From positions 3,969,000 through 4,032,999 of the forward strand of contig JABAKD010000029.1 in the NCBI GenBank assembly GCA_012845835.1: 64,000 bases of DNA. Direction: 5' to 3'. This DNA is from Undaria pinnatifida (lineage: Eukaryota > Sar > Phaeophyceae > Laminariales > Alariaceae). The notes beneath the pieces were generated by a model, which searched no databases, was not told the DNA's origin, and worked only from the letters and a program-made list of their open reading frames with translations. How positions within the stretch are numbered: position 1 is the first letter of the stretch; every line of letters starts with the position of its first letter. Shown piece after piece: positions 13,101 through 27,100 of this stretch. Position numbers and translations under genes: made by a program.

Positions 13101-16100
13101 CCGCCTCATATAGGACCCAGCCGTACGATCTGCGTATGATCTAGCATATGCTTCTGGGGTTGGATGTGTACTCCACATATACAGATCCTGCACAGCGCCT
13201 CATATCGGCAGCTACAGGGGATCAATATAGCACTATGATCTGTACGATCTATCTAGATACTGATCTGTCCGAGCTGTGAAAAAAATCGGCGGTTTTCCCC
13301 CGTCAAGGCGCCCCGGTGGACTAGTGGTTACTGCCACTAGCGGTTGGTCCTTGAGCTCGATTCCCACCGTGGTGGGATTTTGAGTATATTTGCAAAAAAT
13401 GTTAAAGAAGGATCAACTGCTGAGAGCGCCTAGCAGCGTGCGTACGCACAATTCCCCGCGATTCGACAAGGGAAGAAAATGATGAAAAATTGTCGCGATA
13501 AGAATGGAAGGCATGTACCGAGGTGGGGAGGGGGGAGGAGGGTCCGCGAAGTGACCCCGGATCTGAGCTCTTAATACTACTGGGAGGGGGCGCGAGAGCA
13601 GTGCAAGAGAAACAAAATGGGATGATGAACAAAAAAGAAAAAGGCTCCAAAGGATGATAAGAGCCATCACACGGCAAGAATTGCACTTTTTGGGCCAAAC
13701 TTATGATCCACATGGTCTATATGATCTGTACGGTCTATTATGACGTGCATGATCTGTATGATCTACATTACATGTATATCTGGTATATGATTTTTATGAT
13801 CTGTGCGACCTGTATGATCTATATGATCTATAGGATCTGTATGATCTATATTATCTATATGATCTGTCAGATGTGTGAAAAATTTCGACCGTTTTACCCC
13901 CTCAAGGCTCCAAAGGATGATAAGAGTCATCCCTCTATAGTGCAGTCGGGGTTGCCAGTTTTTAGCCAAAAAAAGGTATAGGTGGGCGATTGAGCTCCTT
14001 GGGCGAGGAACTACCGGTTAGGCCAACTCTTACACACAGTCGGATGTGTCGGTCGAAAACGGCCGTTTCCGGCTGAATCCCAAATCGGGCTTTCTTACAC
14101 TGTCGAAAAAAAGCATTTTCGACTCAGCTTTTTACGACTGAGTTTTTCGACGGGGGGATCCAGTGGAAAAAGTTGGACTTTTTTGACTGGATCTGCCAAT
14201 CGAAAAAGTCAGTCGACAAGGTTTAATGCGTGTTTTTTCAACCCACGCATCGCTCATCCCACCACAAAACACACATCCACACGCCGACACACCCGTACCA
14301 GGTAGCACACAGCAGTATCACACTACAGCGCCGACGCTGGCTTGGCTTCTATCCCTGCTGCTGCTTCTCGCCGCTGGTCAGCGTGGCGCATTTCTAGCTC
14401 CGTTCGCCAGCAGCGTATGTCACACGATGGCAGCAGAGCGCGCGGTATCGACGTCATTTTGCCAACAACGGCTACGCCTGATGTAGCTTTGGCGGCTCTC
14501 GGCTGCATACAACGCCACGAACGTAGCTTTGGCGGCTTTCGGCTAAGTTCAACGCCACCAACCGGCTTAGGTTCGTCGCGCGCGAAGCACGCGTTGCTCG
14601 CGGAGAACGCAACGGGCCACAGAGCTTCCGACCGATTTTCGACTTCCATGCATAGCAGCACTCCCTCACACCCGCCGTGTTCAGAAAAAAGAGCACAAAC
14701 ACTAAACAATCGACTCGACTGACGATAACAAGGAGGCCCAAATAATCCAATGGAAAAAAGTTCAGTCGAAACGGGCCGCTTTCGACTGACGGAGTCCGAC
14801 CGTACAAGAATTGGTCTTCGAACGATATTTTTCTTACGAGTGTCCTAGCTTTAGGACTTAGCACACAGAAAAGCGTTGGTCGGATTGCGCGAACGAATGC
14901 CTTCAAAGTCAGTCATGCTTCAGGTGATGTTGATATTCACCTCTTCCTCATGCTCGGAGCTCAGAAAATCCTCAGAAACTTCTGCTGCACCCCCCTACAA
15001 AGTGGGATGACTCGCAACGTCACCAGTATTTTGCAGCTATCATAGGCGGCCTTCGTTTCCATCGGAGGCACTCACCGCTCCTCGGAGGAACCCACGGGTA
15101 ACAGCTAGGAAGTGCTTCAGCTCCTGTTTCCCTTTTATTCTCAGCTCCTTGCGTGGGTCTGCCAGCGTGAAAGACGAAAAAGAAAAATGGAAACAAAAAA
15201 AAGGGGACAAGAAAAAAAAATAGAAGATTAAGATTGTGACAAAGACAAAAGCGCCACAATGAAGTGTCAGCCGCTGTCAGTGAAATCGCCTGGATGCTGT
15301 ATACTTGAAAAAAAATGAAAAAATACGCTTCAGCTACGAGATCGACCAAAAACTGTACCTGGTACTGAATATACGACCGTATACTTCGCGTTTTCTCGCG
15401 CAAGCGTTGCATGGAATCTAGATTGCAATGCACCTGTGCCCACTTGAAATGCATATCAAAGATTCGCATACAAATGTGGGCCCTTTCATCGTGTAAATAA
15501 TGCAAATGGACTTCGCAAAAAGACATGCAAAAAAAAAAGAAAAAGAAAAAAAGACATGGTACGTGGGCCCTTTCATCGTGTAAATAATGCACATGAACTT
15601 CGCAAAATGACTCGCAGGAAAAAAAAAAAAAAAAAAAAATGGCACGAGTAGCCGGTACTGTAATATGCCAAAACCATGAAAAAAAAAATCATACCCACAC
15701 CTCTGGTAAATTCGTACCAGGTACGAAAAAAAAACTCGGAAACACACTACAGCTGTGAGACTACTCTAGCATGATAACTTTGGACCTACCCGAAGGGTGC
15801 GCCAGCTAGCGTTGGGCTGCGAAAGCAACTGAGCTAAATCGACACACGACGCGTATGAAAATACGTGGAAGTGTGGTGAGCTCAAGCTTGGTGAGCTAAA
15901 GCTTTATTTTTCCCCATTCGCCCGAGGATTAAAAAAAAAAAAAAAAAAATTGGACCCTAGAAGGTGACGCGTGCTACGATAGAGAGATAGCACTTTTCGT
16001 CTCAAAAAATGTTTTCTGAATGGCTGGGCTCCTTAACCCAAAAAACCGTCGGAAATACAACATTTTTTTTTTGCATGATGATTCTCGTCGTGTATCTAGG

Positions 16101-19100
16101 CCATGGGATATTTCCATCCGCGATAAAGCAGGTTTATTTTTCTTCCTCAGTTCTTGGGAGGGTGGTCTTAAGCTCCCAATTGGAGGAAACCTCAGAAAAA
16201 AAAAGCCATGCGAACCTCTATCGTCGCGCGCATCAGGTCTAAAATGTAAAGTGTAGAGTGTAAAGTGTAAAGTGTAAAGTGTAGAGTGTAGAGTGTCAAG
16301 TGTCAAGTGTCAAGTGTAAAGTGTAAGGTGTAAAGTGTAAGGTGTAAAGTGTAAAGTGTAAAGTGTATAATGTAAAGTGTAAAATGCAAAGTGTAAAATG
16401 TAAAATGTAAAGTGCAAAGCGTAAAGTGTAAAGTGTAAAGTGCAAAGTGTAAAATGTAAAATGTAAAGTGTAAATGTAAAGTGTAAAGTGTAAAGTGTAA
16501 AGTGTAAAGTGTAAAATGTAAAATGTAAAGTGTAAAGCGTAAAGTGTAAAGTGTCAAATGTAAAGTATAAAGTGTAAAGTGTAAAGTGTAAAGTGTAAAG
16601 CGTAAAGTGTAAAGTGTAAAATGTAAAGTATAAAGTGTAAAGTGCAAAGTGTAAAAAATGTAAAGTGTAAAAGTGTAAAGTGTAAAGTGTAAAGTGTAAA
16701 AGGTAAAATGTAAAATGTAAAGTGCAAAGTGTAAAGTGTAAAGTGTAAAGTGTAAAGTGTAAAGTGTAAAGTGTAAAGTGTAAAGTGTAAAGTGTAAAGT
16801 GTGAAGAAAAGAGGGACAAAAAAAAACACATTCGTACGGTTCGCCAAAAGACCCAAAACGATTCACGCACCGTCGGAGTTCTTGTTGTAGAACTCCAAGA
16901 ATTCCGGAAGGGCGATGTGAAGCTTCATCTTCTGCTTCGGCGTTCGATCGCCGTGGCGCGTGATGGAGATTATGCACCGGAGCTCCTCCGGCCGCTTCCT
17001 TCGCCGAGACGACGCCTCATCCCCCTAAAAACCCCGCGGGGTTTCCCCCCGACCGAAAAAAAAGAAAGCATTACATATGAAGCATTGTTTGGGGAAAGGG
17101 GTGGAAAAAAAACAAAGAAGAAAGAAAGCATTACGTATGAAGCATTGTTTGGGAAAAGGGGTGGAAAAAATTCCAAGAAGAAAGAAAGCATTACGCATGA
17201 AGCATTGTTTGGGGAAAGGGGTGGAAAAAATTCCAAAAAGAAAGAAAGCACTACGTATGAAGCATTGTTTGGGGAAAGGGGTGGAAAAATTCCAAAAAGA
17301 AAAAAAGCATTACGTATGAAGCATTGCTTGGGGAAAGGGGAGGAAAACTTCCAAAAAAAAAAGAAAGCATTACGTATGAAGCATTGTTTGGGGAAAGAGA
17401 TAGAAAAACTTCCAAAAAAAAAAGATAGCATTCCCTATGAAGCATTGTTTGAGGAAAGGGGTGGAAAATAAAAAAATAAAAAAATAAAGCATTAGACTAC
17501 GTTTGAAGCATTGTTTGGGGAAAGGGATGGAAAATTTCCAAAAAAAAAAAAAACATCACGTATCAAGCATTGTTTGGGGAAAGGGGTGGAAAAGAAAACA
17601 TTACGTATGTAGGGGAGGGAGGGGGGGTGTACTCAGTGTGTGCATGGCCGTAGTCGTATGACCATAGACCCTCCCGTCCCTACAGTGCCGGGACGGAGCA
17701 CGTCGGGTTTTCACCAACCGGGCAGATGTTGCTTGCACCAAGCGCGAAGCACCGTGAGGTGTTCGGCGAGTCGCAGGAAGGATGAACTGCATCCTTCCAA
17801 AAACCGCTCGTAAGACGGACTTCGGCACCTTGTGCCTACCTTCTCGCTCATGGATGACAGCGCCAATGCCTTATCCTTTGTTCTCTGGTGTGGCCACTCC
17901 AGAGACAGCAATGGGTATGATAGCCGGTCGCCCCAGTGGCGTATCAGGCTATCCTCGAGCCTGGTATAGGTCAGTTTCGGGAGTTCGAATCCCCCCGAGT
18001 GTATACTCGTATAAATTCGTGGGGACTTTTTCTTGTGCACAAATTGACTTGCGGAAAGCGTGAGAGCGTGAGTTAGCAACACTCGATGAAAAATCGACGA
18101 ACAGTGGGATTGCTGAACCCTATGCGCGATAAAAATTGAAGGCTAGAACCGGGGGGGGAGAAGGGACGACACCTGTGACCACGGCTTGTCCAGAAGCTGG
18201 AAAGTAGATGCGTGTGACAAAATAAAACAATAAAAAAAATACCGTGTAACTGCCTCGTGGGTGCCTTACCATATTCATACTACGTGATGCGATCATTCCC
18301 CATGTGCGGAGTTAGGGTTCTGCACCCCACACAGTATGATCTAACTCGATAATCATCACGGTGACCGCCAAAAAGAAAAAAAAACAAAGGTACCCTAGTT
18401 GCCTAGCTCACGCAGTGACTGACATGTTTTACAGCGTCATTGCCAACCAACGCCAACCCCAATATACATATAACGTTTTACAGCGTCGTCACCAACCGAG
18501 GCCAACTACTATATATATATTAAGGGGGGGTATGTAGGGCAGGGGGGGAGGGGTATTGCATTCACACAAACTTGAATCCATTCCTCCGCCGAGACGACAC
18601 CTCCCTCCCTTGTGTTTCCAAACAAAAGGAAGCGTTACATATCATCGCAATGTTATGGGGGGGGAGGTCAGGGGATGCATTTTCTTCAACATGAAACCGT
18701 TCATTCCTTTCGCCTGGACCACGACGCCTCCCCCTAAAAACGCCGCAGGGTTTCCAAAAACACCAAGCGTGACGGAAGTATTGTTCAGGGGGGGGGGGGG
18801 GGGGGTTCTCAATACAGCACCCAACCATATCAACGCACCCAGTGTCATTCCTGGCAAGGTACTCGTCCCCAACAGCTATACGGCAAGAGCTAGACATCCA
18901 AAGCGCCACGAATCAATAGGTAGATATCTTTAGCCTAGATATCAAAAACTACACTTCAATAGCTACGGTAGATACCTAGAAATGATAATATATACCTGGC
19001 ATACATCTTACCCTAGATACCTAGAAATGATAATATATACCTGGTATATATCTTACCCTAGATACCTAGAAATGATAATATATACCTGGTATATATCTTA

Positions 19101-21071
19101 CCCTAGATATCAAGAAATGATAATATATACCTGGTATACATCTTACCCTAGATTTCAAGAACTGGGTATCTATACAGACGTATACATCTTGCCCTAGATT
19201 TCAAGAACTGGGTATCTATACAGACGTATACATCTTACCCTAGATACCTAGAAATGATAATATATACCTGGTACACATCTTGCCCTAGATTTCAAGAACT
19301 GGGTATCTATACAGACGTATACATCTTGCCCTAGATTTCAAGAACTGGGTATCTATACAGACGTATACATCTTGCCCTAGATTTCAAGAACTGGGTATCT
19401 ATACAGACGTATACATCTTACCCTAGATACCTAGAAATGATAATATATACCTGGTATACATTTTACCCTAGATTTCAAGAACTGGGTATCTATACAGACG
19501 TATACATCTTACCCTAGATATCAAGAAATGATAATATACACCTGGTATACATCTTGCCCTAGATTTCAAGAACTGGGTATCTATACAGACGTATTCATCT
19601 TACCCGAGATATCAAGAAATGATAATATATACCTGGTATACATCTTACCCTAGATTTCAAGAACTGGGTATCTATACAGACGTATACATCTTGCCCTAGA
19701 TTTCAAGAACTGGGTATCTATACAGAAGTTCTGGAGCATGATAGATACATGTCAAACAGCTGGTGGAACCGGGTCGACCGACTGGCTCACCTGCCACGTC
19801 GGAAAGGGTGGTGGCATCGAAAACGATTTCTCCGTTCCTTGCCCCGCAGATCTCAACAGCCAGATTCTCAAGAGATCTCAAGAGCTACAACTCAAGAGCT
19901 ACATCTCATGAATACTACCGTCGATACTAGCAAGATTTCATGAGCTAGACATCAAGAGCTAGATCTCAAGAGCTAGATCTCACCCGCTACCAGGTAGACT
20001 TCAACAGCGAGATTTTAAGAGCGAGTCCTCAGACCTGTCAGCAGCTAGACACCAAGAGCTACATCTCCACATAACCACCCGGAATGACGCCATTTCCGGG
20101 TGGCTATCTCCGCCGCACCTGCACCCCAGGGGTCAGGTTGGGTCGACATACTCACGCACCCGTATACAAACATAGCTTGCGCTGCCGGAGTAGCAACGGG
20201 GACCGCCGGTAGGGACAGCTCGCGCTACGGTATCGCTATCATGGGAACTGAAGGGCACGCCAGAAAACCAGCTGGGTTGCGAATGCAATTGAGTTGAATT
20301 GGCATACGACGTGTATGAAAATATGTGGAATTGTGGCGAGCTTATAACGTCTTATTCCTTCCCATCCACCGGAGAACAAAAAACAAGAAAAAAAACACTC
20401 CAAAGTACATACCAGGTACATTTCAAGAGCTATAATAGACTATTGATAGATATCTAGACTATATATCGAGGGAGGGGGGGGTAGTAGGCGGGAGGGCCGT
20501 TGCAACCATCGTGTCATGAAGTGGGAGTACCTGGGAGATATCTAGACTTTTCCATTTGTATATATATATTGACGGAGGCACGAATTGCGTCAGATATACG
20601 CGTGTACCACGTTCGCCTTGTTTTATTTTTTGTTTGAATTGGCATACGACGTGTATGAAAATATGTGGAATTGTGGCGAGCTTATAAAGCCTTATTCTTT
20701 CCCATCCACCGGAGGACAAAAAAAAAAAAAAAAAAGTACACACCAGGTACATTTCAAGAGCTATAATAGACTATTAATATATATCCAGACTATATATCGA
20801 GGAAGGAGGGGGGGGGTAGTAGGCGGGAGGGCGGTTGCAACCATCGTGTCATGAAGTGGAAGTACCTGGGAGATATCTAGACTTTTCCATTTGTACATAT
20901 ATTTTGGCGGAGGCATGGATTGCCTCAGCTGTGACATACGCGTGTACAACTTTCGCCTTGTTTTATTTTCTTGTTCCCTGGGATATTATTTCACTCCAGA
21001 GTGACTGGAGCCTGCCCTGTTTGCCCACGAGCTTGATTACGCGAGTCAATGTGACAACAACAACAACAGCG

Positions 21072-21122
<51 letters not shown>

Positions 21123-24100
21123 ACAACAACAACAACAACAGCTTCTACGATAGAGGTACCAAGCACTTTTCGTCGGAAATGGTTTCCGAACGACGGGGCT
21201 CCTTAACCAAAAATCGTCGGAAATACGCCATTTTTTTCTTCGCATGATGATTCTCGTCGTGTACCTCGGCCATGGGATATTCCATCCGATATGTAGCACC
21301 TTTTTTTTTTCTTTTCCCTAAACCAGTTTTTGGGAGAGGTCTTAAGCTCCCAAATCGAGGAAACCTCAGAAAAAAAGTGGTGCACCTCTATCTATCGTAG
21401 CACGCGTCCGGGCGCGACTGAGCTCCTTACCTTCGTCGGAGAGAGTGGCGGCACCGAAGAGGAAGAGTCGTTACCTAGCCCGGTACCCCAGTCCCTGTCG
21501 AGGGGAGCCAGGAAAAAAAACGGATCGAAGCAGAAATATCCGCAGCAGCAACAGCAGCAAGCACGGCAGCCGCGAGCGCGGGCAACAACAGCAGTAGCAG
21601 CACAAAACAAGCAGTGAAATGATGGGGGGAAAGTAGCAACAGCAGCAAGGTAGCGTAAATTGTAGCGGGCAGTATGTAGCAACACAGCAAAGCAAATTCG
21701 TAGCAGCGGTGGTAGCAATCGTAGCAGCAACAGCAGAAGGAACAACAAAACAACCTCGCGGATTGATAGCGACCGAGAAAAACAGTGTGGGGAAGTGAGG
21801 CCGGAAGACAACACAAGCAGCAGCACCAACAGCAACACCACGACCAACAGCAACAGCAACACCCACAGCTACAGCCCTCTACCCACCACACTAACACCTC
21901 CAACACCAACACCAACACCACCAACACCAACACCACCAACACCAACACCACCAACACCAACACCACCAACACCACCAACACCACCAACACCACCAACACC
22001 AACACCCATACCAAAACCACCACCATCGCCACCACCAATTTTTAACCTGCTGTTGGTGCTAGCCGTGCCACAAGACGATGCCGGTGACACGGGAGCCGAG
22101 TAAAGCCGAGGCCCACCACCGCCGCCCACACCGCCGACGCTGCTGCCGCTGCCACCGCAAACGAATACCGAAATAGCACGAAGGCGGGGGGGGGGGGGGG
22201 GGGGGACTCATTCCATGCACAGCCGTAGTCGTACTAGCTACTGGAGTAGTAACGTGGACCGCCGGTAGAGACGGTGTCGCGCTGTCGCCACCACGGGAAG
22301 TGAAGGATACCCCGGCTAGGGCTGGCTGGATTCTGAATACAATCGAGATAAAATTGGCACACGACATGCACGAAAAAATACGCGGAAAGCGTGGTGAGAG
22401 CTTGACCTTTACGTTTCCCCACCCGGCGGAGGATAAAACAAACACCAAAACAAGAAGTAGTCGTACGACCGTAGACCCTCACACCCCTACAATGTCTGGA
22501 CGGAGCAACTCGGGGTTTCGCCGACCCGGCCGGCATCGCGTGCGCCAAAGCGCGAAGCGCCGTGAGGTTTTCGGCAAGTCGCGTTAACCCCATGAGAGCC
22601 CCAAAAACCCTCCCAATACTAACTCCAGATATTTTGTCTCCCGAAACGAGTGTCCAGTTGCAAAGGCGTTAAGGGCGAGCTGCAACAACCTATGAGAGGC
22701 GGGGGGGGGGGGGATTCTTGTTGTACATATTAGTTTCTTCTTGATAGGTGTTGTATATCAGTTTGAGGGAATGTTCAACCGTATGCGCGCAAACAAAATC
22801 GTTATCCGCACAAAACGCTTCTACACAGGCCACCCACCGAGATAAGTCATGTAAAAAATCTCTCCTCCTTCCGACCCCGTTCCCCTCCCGTCTGTCCCAC
22901 ACGAGACCTCCCCCCCCCCCCAAACATGGCACGAACAAAAACATGCACACCTATGTTGAACACCACCGCTATGATGAGAGCGCCGTTGAGCACCGCCACC
23001 CCCAACCCCACTCCCACCCCCACCGCTTCCCTCGCCACCACCACCGCCACCCCCGGCATCGCTTCGGTGTTGCCGGCGGCGCAAGCGGGAGAGGTAGTTG
23101 AGGGGGCCGTAGAGGGGCTGGTAGTTCACGAGGGGTGCCTCTGTTGAGAAGAGGGAGAGTTTGTGGCTGGGTTTGACAGCCGCTTCGATGAACTCTTCTA
23201 GCAGCATGGCGCAGTCGTCGGTGTACCTTTTTGGATTGCGCAGGTGTAGCAGCAAGGGCAAAGGAAAATTACAAGAACAAGAACAAAAAACGACGGAAGA
23301 CACAAAACAACCTGGTACCAAGAAAAACAGAGCAGTAAAGAACAACTAAACAACGAAACAAACCTATCACAATAACAAAGAAAAAAAAACAATGAAAGTA
23401 GCAACACAACATAATAAAACAGCCAAACGAAGAAACCAACTGAAAACAAACAAACCAAATCAAACCAAACCAAACCAAACCAAATCAAACCAAACCAAAC
23501 CGAACCAAACCGAACCAGACCGAACCAAACCTAGCCAACCTCAACTCACTTTCTGCTGTTCTTGACGAAGCTCCAACCGTTCACGTCGCAAACAAAGCTT
23601 TTCCCTTGCACCCTCAGGATATCGAAACCGCACACGCACTGCCGAAACGCCGTCGTGATTTTACCAGCGTACTCCTTCTCCATAGAGGACAGCATCACCG
23701 GAAATCTGGCAATGGCGGGGCGTGGGGGTGGAATAGGGGTGCATCAGCCACAGACAGCAAACAACAGTTCGTACCAACGACACCAACCCCAGCAACAGCG
23801 GCATCCACAACGACAACATGGACGACATCTACAGAAATGCATTGAAAACGACACCGACACCAGCAACAACAACGGCAACACTTACAACGACAACGGCGAC
23901 GACGGCAGCAACAACTTTAAAACAACAACAGCATCACCACCACCACCAAAACCAACACACCATAACTACCAACATCACCACGGCCCGCACCACCATCTCT
24001 GATCAATAATAAAACCTCGCTATCCACACCGCCCCTCCCTCCCTCCCTCCCTCCCCCCCCCCCCTCCCCTCCCTCCCCGCCCCCCCCCCTCCCTGCCTGC

Positions 24101-27100
24101 CTCTCTCCCCATCCTTCTCCCTCGCTCCCTCCTCCCTATCCTCCCTTCCTCCCTCCCTTCATTCCCTGCCTCTCCCCCCCCCCTCCCACCTAATCTCCTT
24201 GCCCTCAGCATTCCGGTTGACCTTCCCATCCAAGGCCGGAGATTTTCGCGCCTCAGCGTGACCATAATCTGGCCCCACGGTATAAACCTTAGAAACAGAG
24301 CGACGCGCCCAGGGAAGACAAGCCAGGGAAAACAGCAGCAGCGGGCGACAAACGAAACCAATACGGACGAGATAAACAAGACAACTCAGCATCCGTAAAT
24401 TGGCGCTGCTGTTGCATAGTCATTGCCTCCGGCGGCTTTTCCGAGGGCTCGCTCCGGGAGCTTTCCGGGCCACCTCTGCGGGGTCCGCAAACACGCACCT
24501 CCCCCGCCTATTTCATTTCATATCCTGGTGCCCACTGCACTGCCGTCTGCCGAAAAAAAAAAATGCCGCTCTTAAATCCAGGTAGTTGGTGCGAAACAAT
24601 CATGGGCGCAGTTGTAAACTAACACCAAGGGGACCGTAGGACGGGTGTTAATACACCCCATGCTCACTACGACAAGGTGGTGGATTTGAGCCAATCTCAC
24701 GAGTGCCTCTGCGCCTCACCGACGAAAGCCCTCCGGGCCATCTGCTCGGCGCAGCGTAGCCAACCACTCTTCATTGCGGACCCACACCGCAACAGCAGGA
24801 TACAGCAACAAAGCAATAGAGATCGCGCACAAAACAGGACGAGGGGGGTCACCACCCCACTCGCGCACCGAGTGACCTAACCCCCCCCCCCCCCAAAAAA
24901 AAAGTGACCCCCCCGCCCCCTGTAGCCTTGGTGCTACACTATAAACACGTCTGGATTGGTCGGGGTGTTGCTTGCCGAATTATTTGCTGCGCGCCGCGGT
25001 GGCAACTTTTTTTTGTTTCCTGTTTTTAGCTTTCAAGAGTCCCCCCCCCCCCCCCCTCTTCTCATCTTGTCGACACCCCCCGTCCCTCGGTGGGCGTGCA
25101 AAGCCAAACCACACCCCCAAGGGGGGGCTTGTGGACTGAACCTAAATACTAGACCATCTTGACACGTTTGCACCAGTATGGGCCTGATGCGTACGAACTC
25201 TGACTTCCGATTTTCTACTTATTATATTTTAGGTGGCTGTGCGACTCGCTTCAGCTATGCCACAACTACAACAACAACAACAGCAACAGCAACAGCAACA
25301 GCAACAACAACAACAACAACAACAACAAGCACAAGAATAAGGGGTGTCTGTTTACTTTGGCGGGAAGCAAGAGCACTTTCTTCAGGTAGTTTTCAAGCGT
25401 TTTTTTTTCAAGTTTTCTGGTACAGGTATAGCTCATATCACATGCACGCCTGTGTTTCACCTTTCCTCCTATTAAATTTTTCAACGGTAGGTTCTGTAGG
25501 GTACCCACAGATCTATGCCGGGGGTAATTACCCTCTGTTTTACCCTTCAGAAGACTTATGTGAGTTATGTGACCGTAGCGCCACAATACCCTACACTTCT
25601 GTGAGTTCCGTGACGGTTGCACCACAGAACCCTACACTTCTGTGAGGTTCTGTAGCACATCCGATACCCCACAGAGATTACCCTCCGGTTCTGTACACAA
25701 TACTCCCAACACTTCTGTGAGTTCTGTGGCGGTCATGCCACAATACCCTACACTTCTGTGAGTTCTGTTGCACATCCCGTACCCTACAGAGATTACCCTC
25801 TTGTTCTGTAACAGATCCAATACCCTACAGACATTACCCGTACCCTACAGAACTTACCCTTGCAATTTTTTCAACTTTTTTTTTTCATTTGCGACGCCCC
25901 CCCGATATTTCATAGCCAAGTAAACCCCGAAAGAGAAACCTTCTATAGGGCTAATTAGGACCGTGTGTTTTTACCTTTAGACAAACCATTACACACCTCC
26001 GACAGATCACGACATAGATCATATAGATATTATAGCTCGTATATATCATCTAGATCGCACAGATCATATATGTCATATATATCATACAGATGACCTAGAT
26101 GATCGAGATAATATAAACCATATACATCATAGAGATGATATATATACTTCGTATATCATATGGATCGTACAGATCATATCGATCATATCGATCATATAGA
26201 TCATATAGATCATACAGATCATGTAGATTATACAGATCACACACACATGAAATAGATCATACAGATCATGTAGATCATGTATCCGCCGGTAGGAGGTGCT
26301 ATGCAGGATCTGTATGTATATAGTACAAATCCAACCCAAGATTCATGTGTTGGATCGTGCAGATCATACAGCTCCCACCCGGTAACATTGAGGGCATATC
26401 AAGCATTTGGGCAAAAATGTGCCCTCCACTGGGCGATGCCTTGCAGCAAACCACACCTCGGACAGATCATGATCTAGATCATCTATACCTCGGACAGATC
26501 ACGATCTGGATCATTTACACCTCGGACAGATCACGATTTAGATCATCTAGAAAGATCCTCTAGATCATCTGCAGTAGATCCCATATCTGCCCTTATGATA
26601 GGTTGCGCAGGATCTGGGTAGTACAGGTCCAACCCAGGAAAAACACGTGCTAGATCACGCAAATCATCCGGCTCTCACCTCCGGCAAAATTTACCTATCT
26701 ACAAGCCATGCAAATAGAAAATGTAGGCCAGGATCTGCGACGCGTGCTACGACAGAGGGTGTACCACTTTTCGGCTAATTCGTTTCTGAAATGACGGGGG
26801 CTCCTCAACCCAAAATCGACCGACGAAAAAAGTCATATATTACTTTTTTGCAACAAACTGTGTGAGTGTTTTTTCCTGCATACCTAGGCCAGATGGGGTT
26901 TGGTCATCGAGTTGCCCTTTTTTTTTCAGTTTGCGCAAAAATCAGCTGACGCGTGCCACGATAGAGGTAAACCTTTTCTTGGCGAAAATGTTTGCTGAAT
27001 GACGGGGCTCCTTACCCCAAAATCGTCGGAAAAAAAAAAAAAATCGGCCTCTTGTTTTTCATGACTCTCGTTGTGTACCTAGGCCCTGGGATTTTTCATC

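Noticed and set aside
16303-16977. Long reading frames full of Tyr-Thr-Leu-His-Phe on the minus strand
   Set aside because: They are translations of the GTGTAAA heptamer array; the only real coding part here is exon 10 in another frame.
18960-19730. CRISPR-like regular repeats
   Set aside because: Units are contiguous without unique spacers and the genome is eukaryotic; it is a tandem array.
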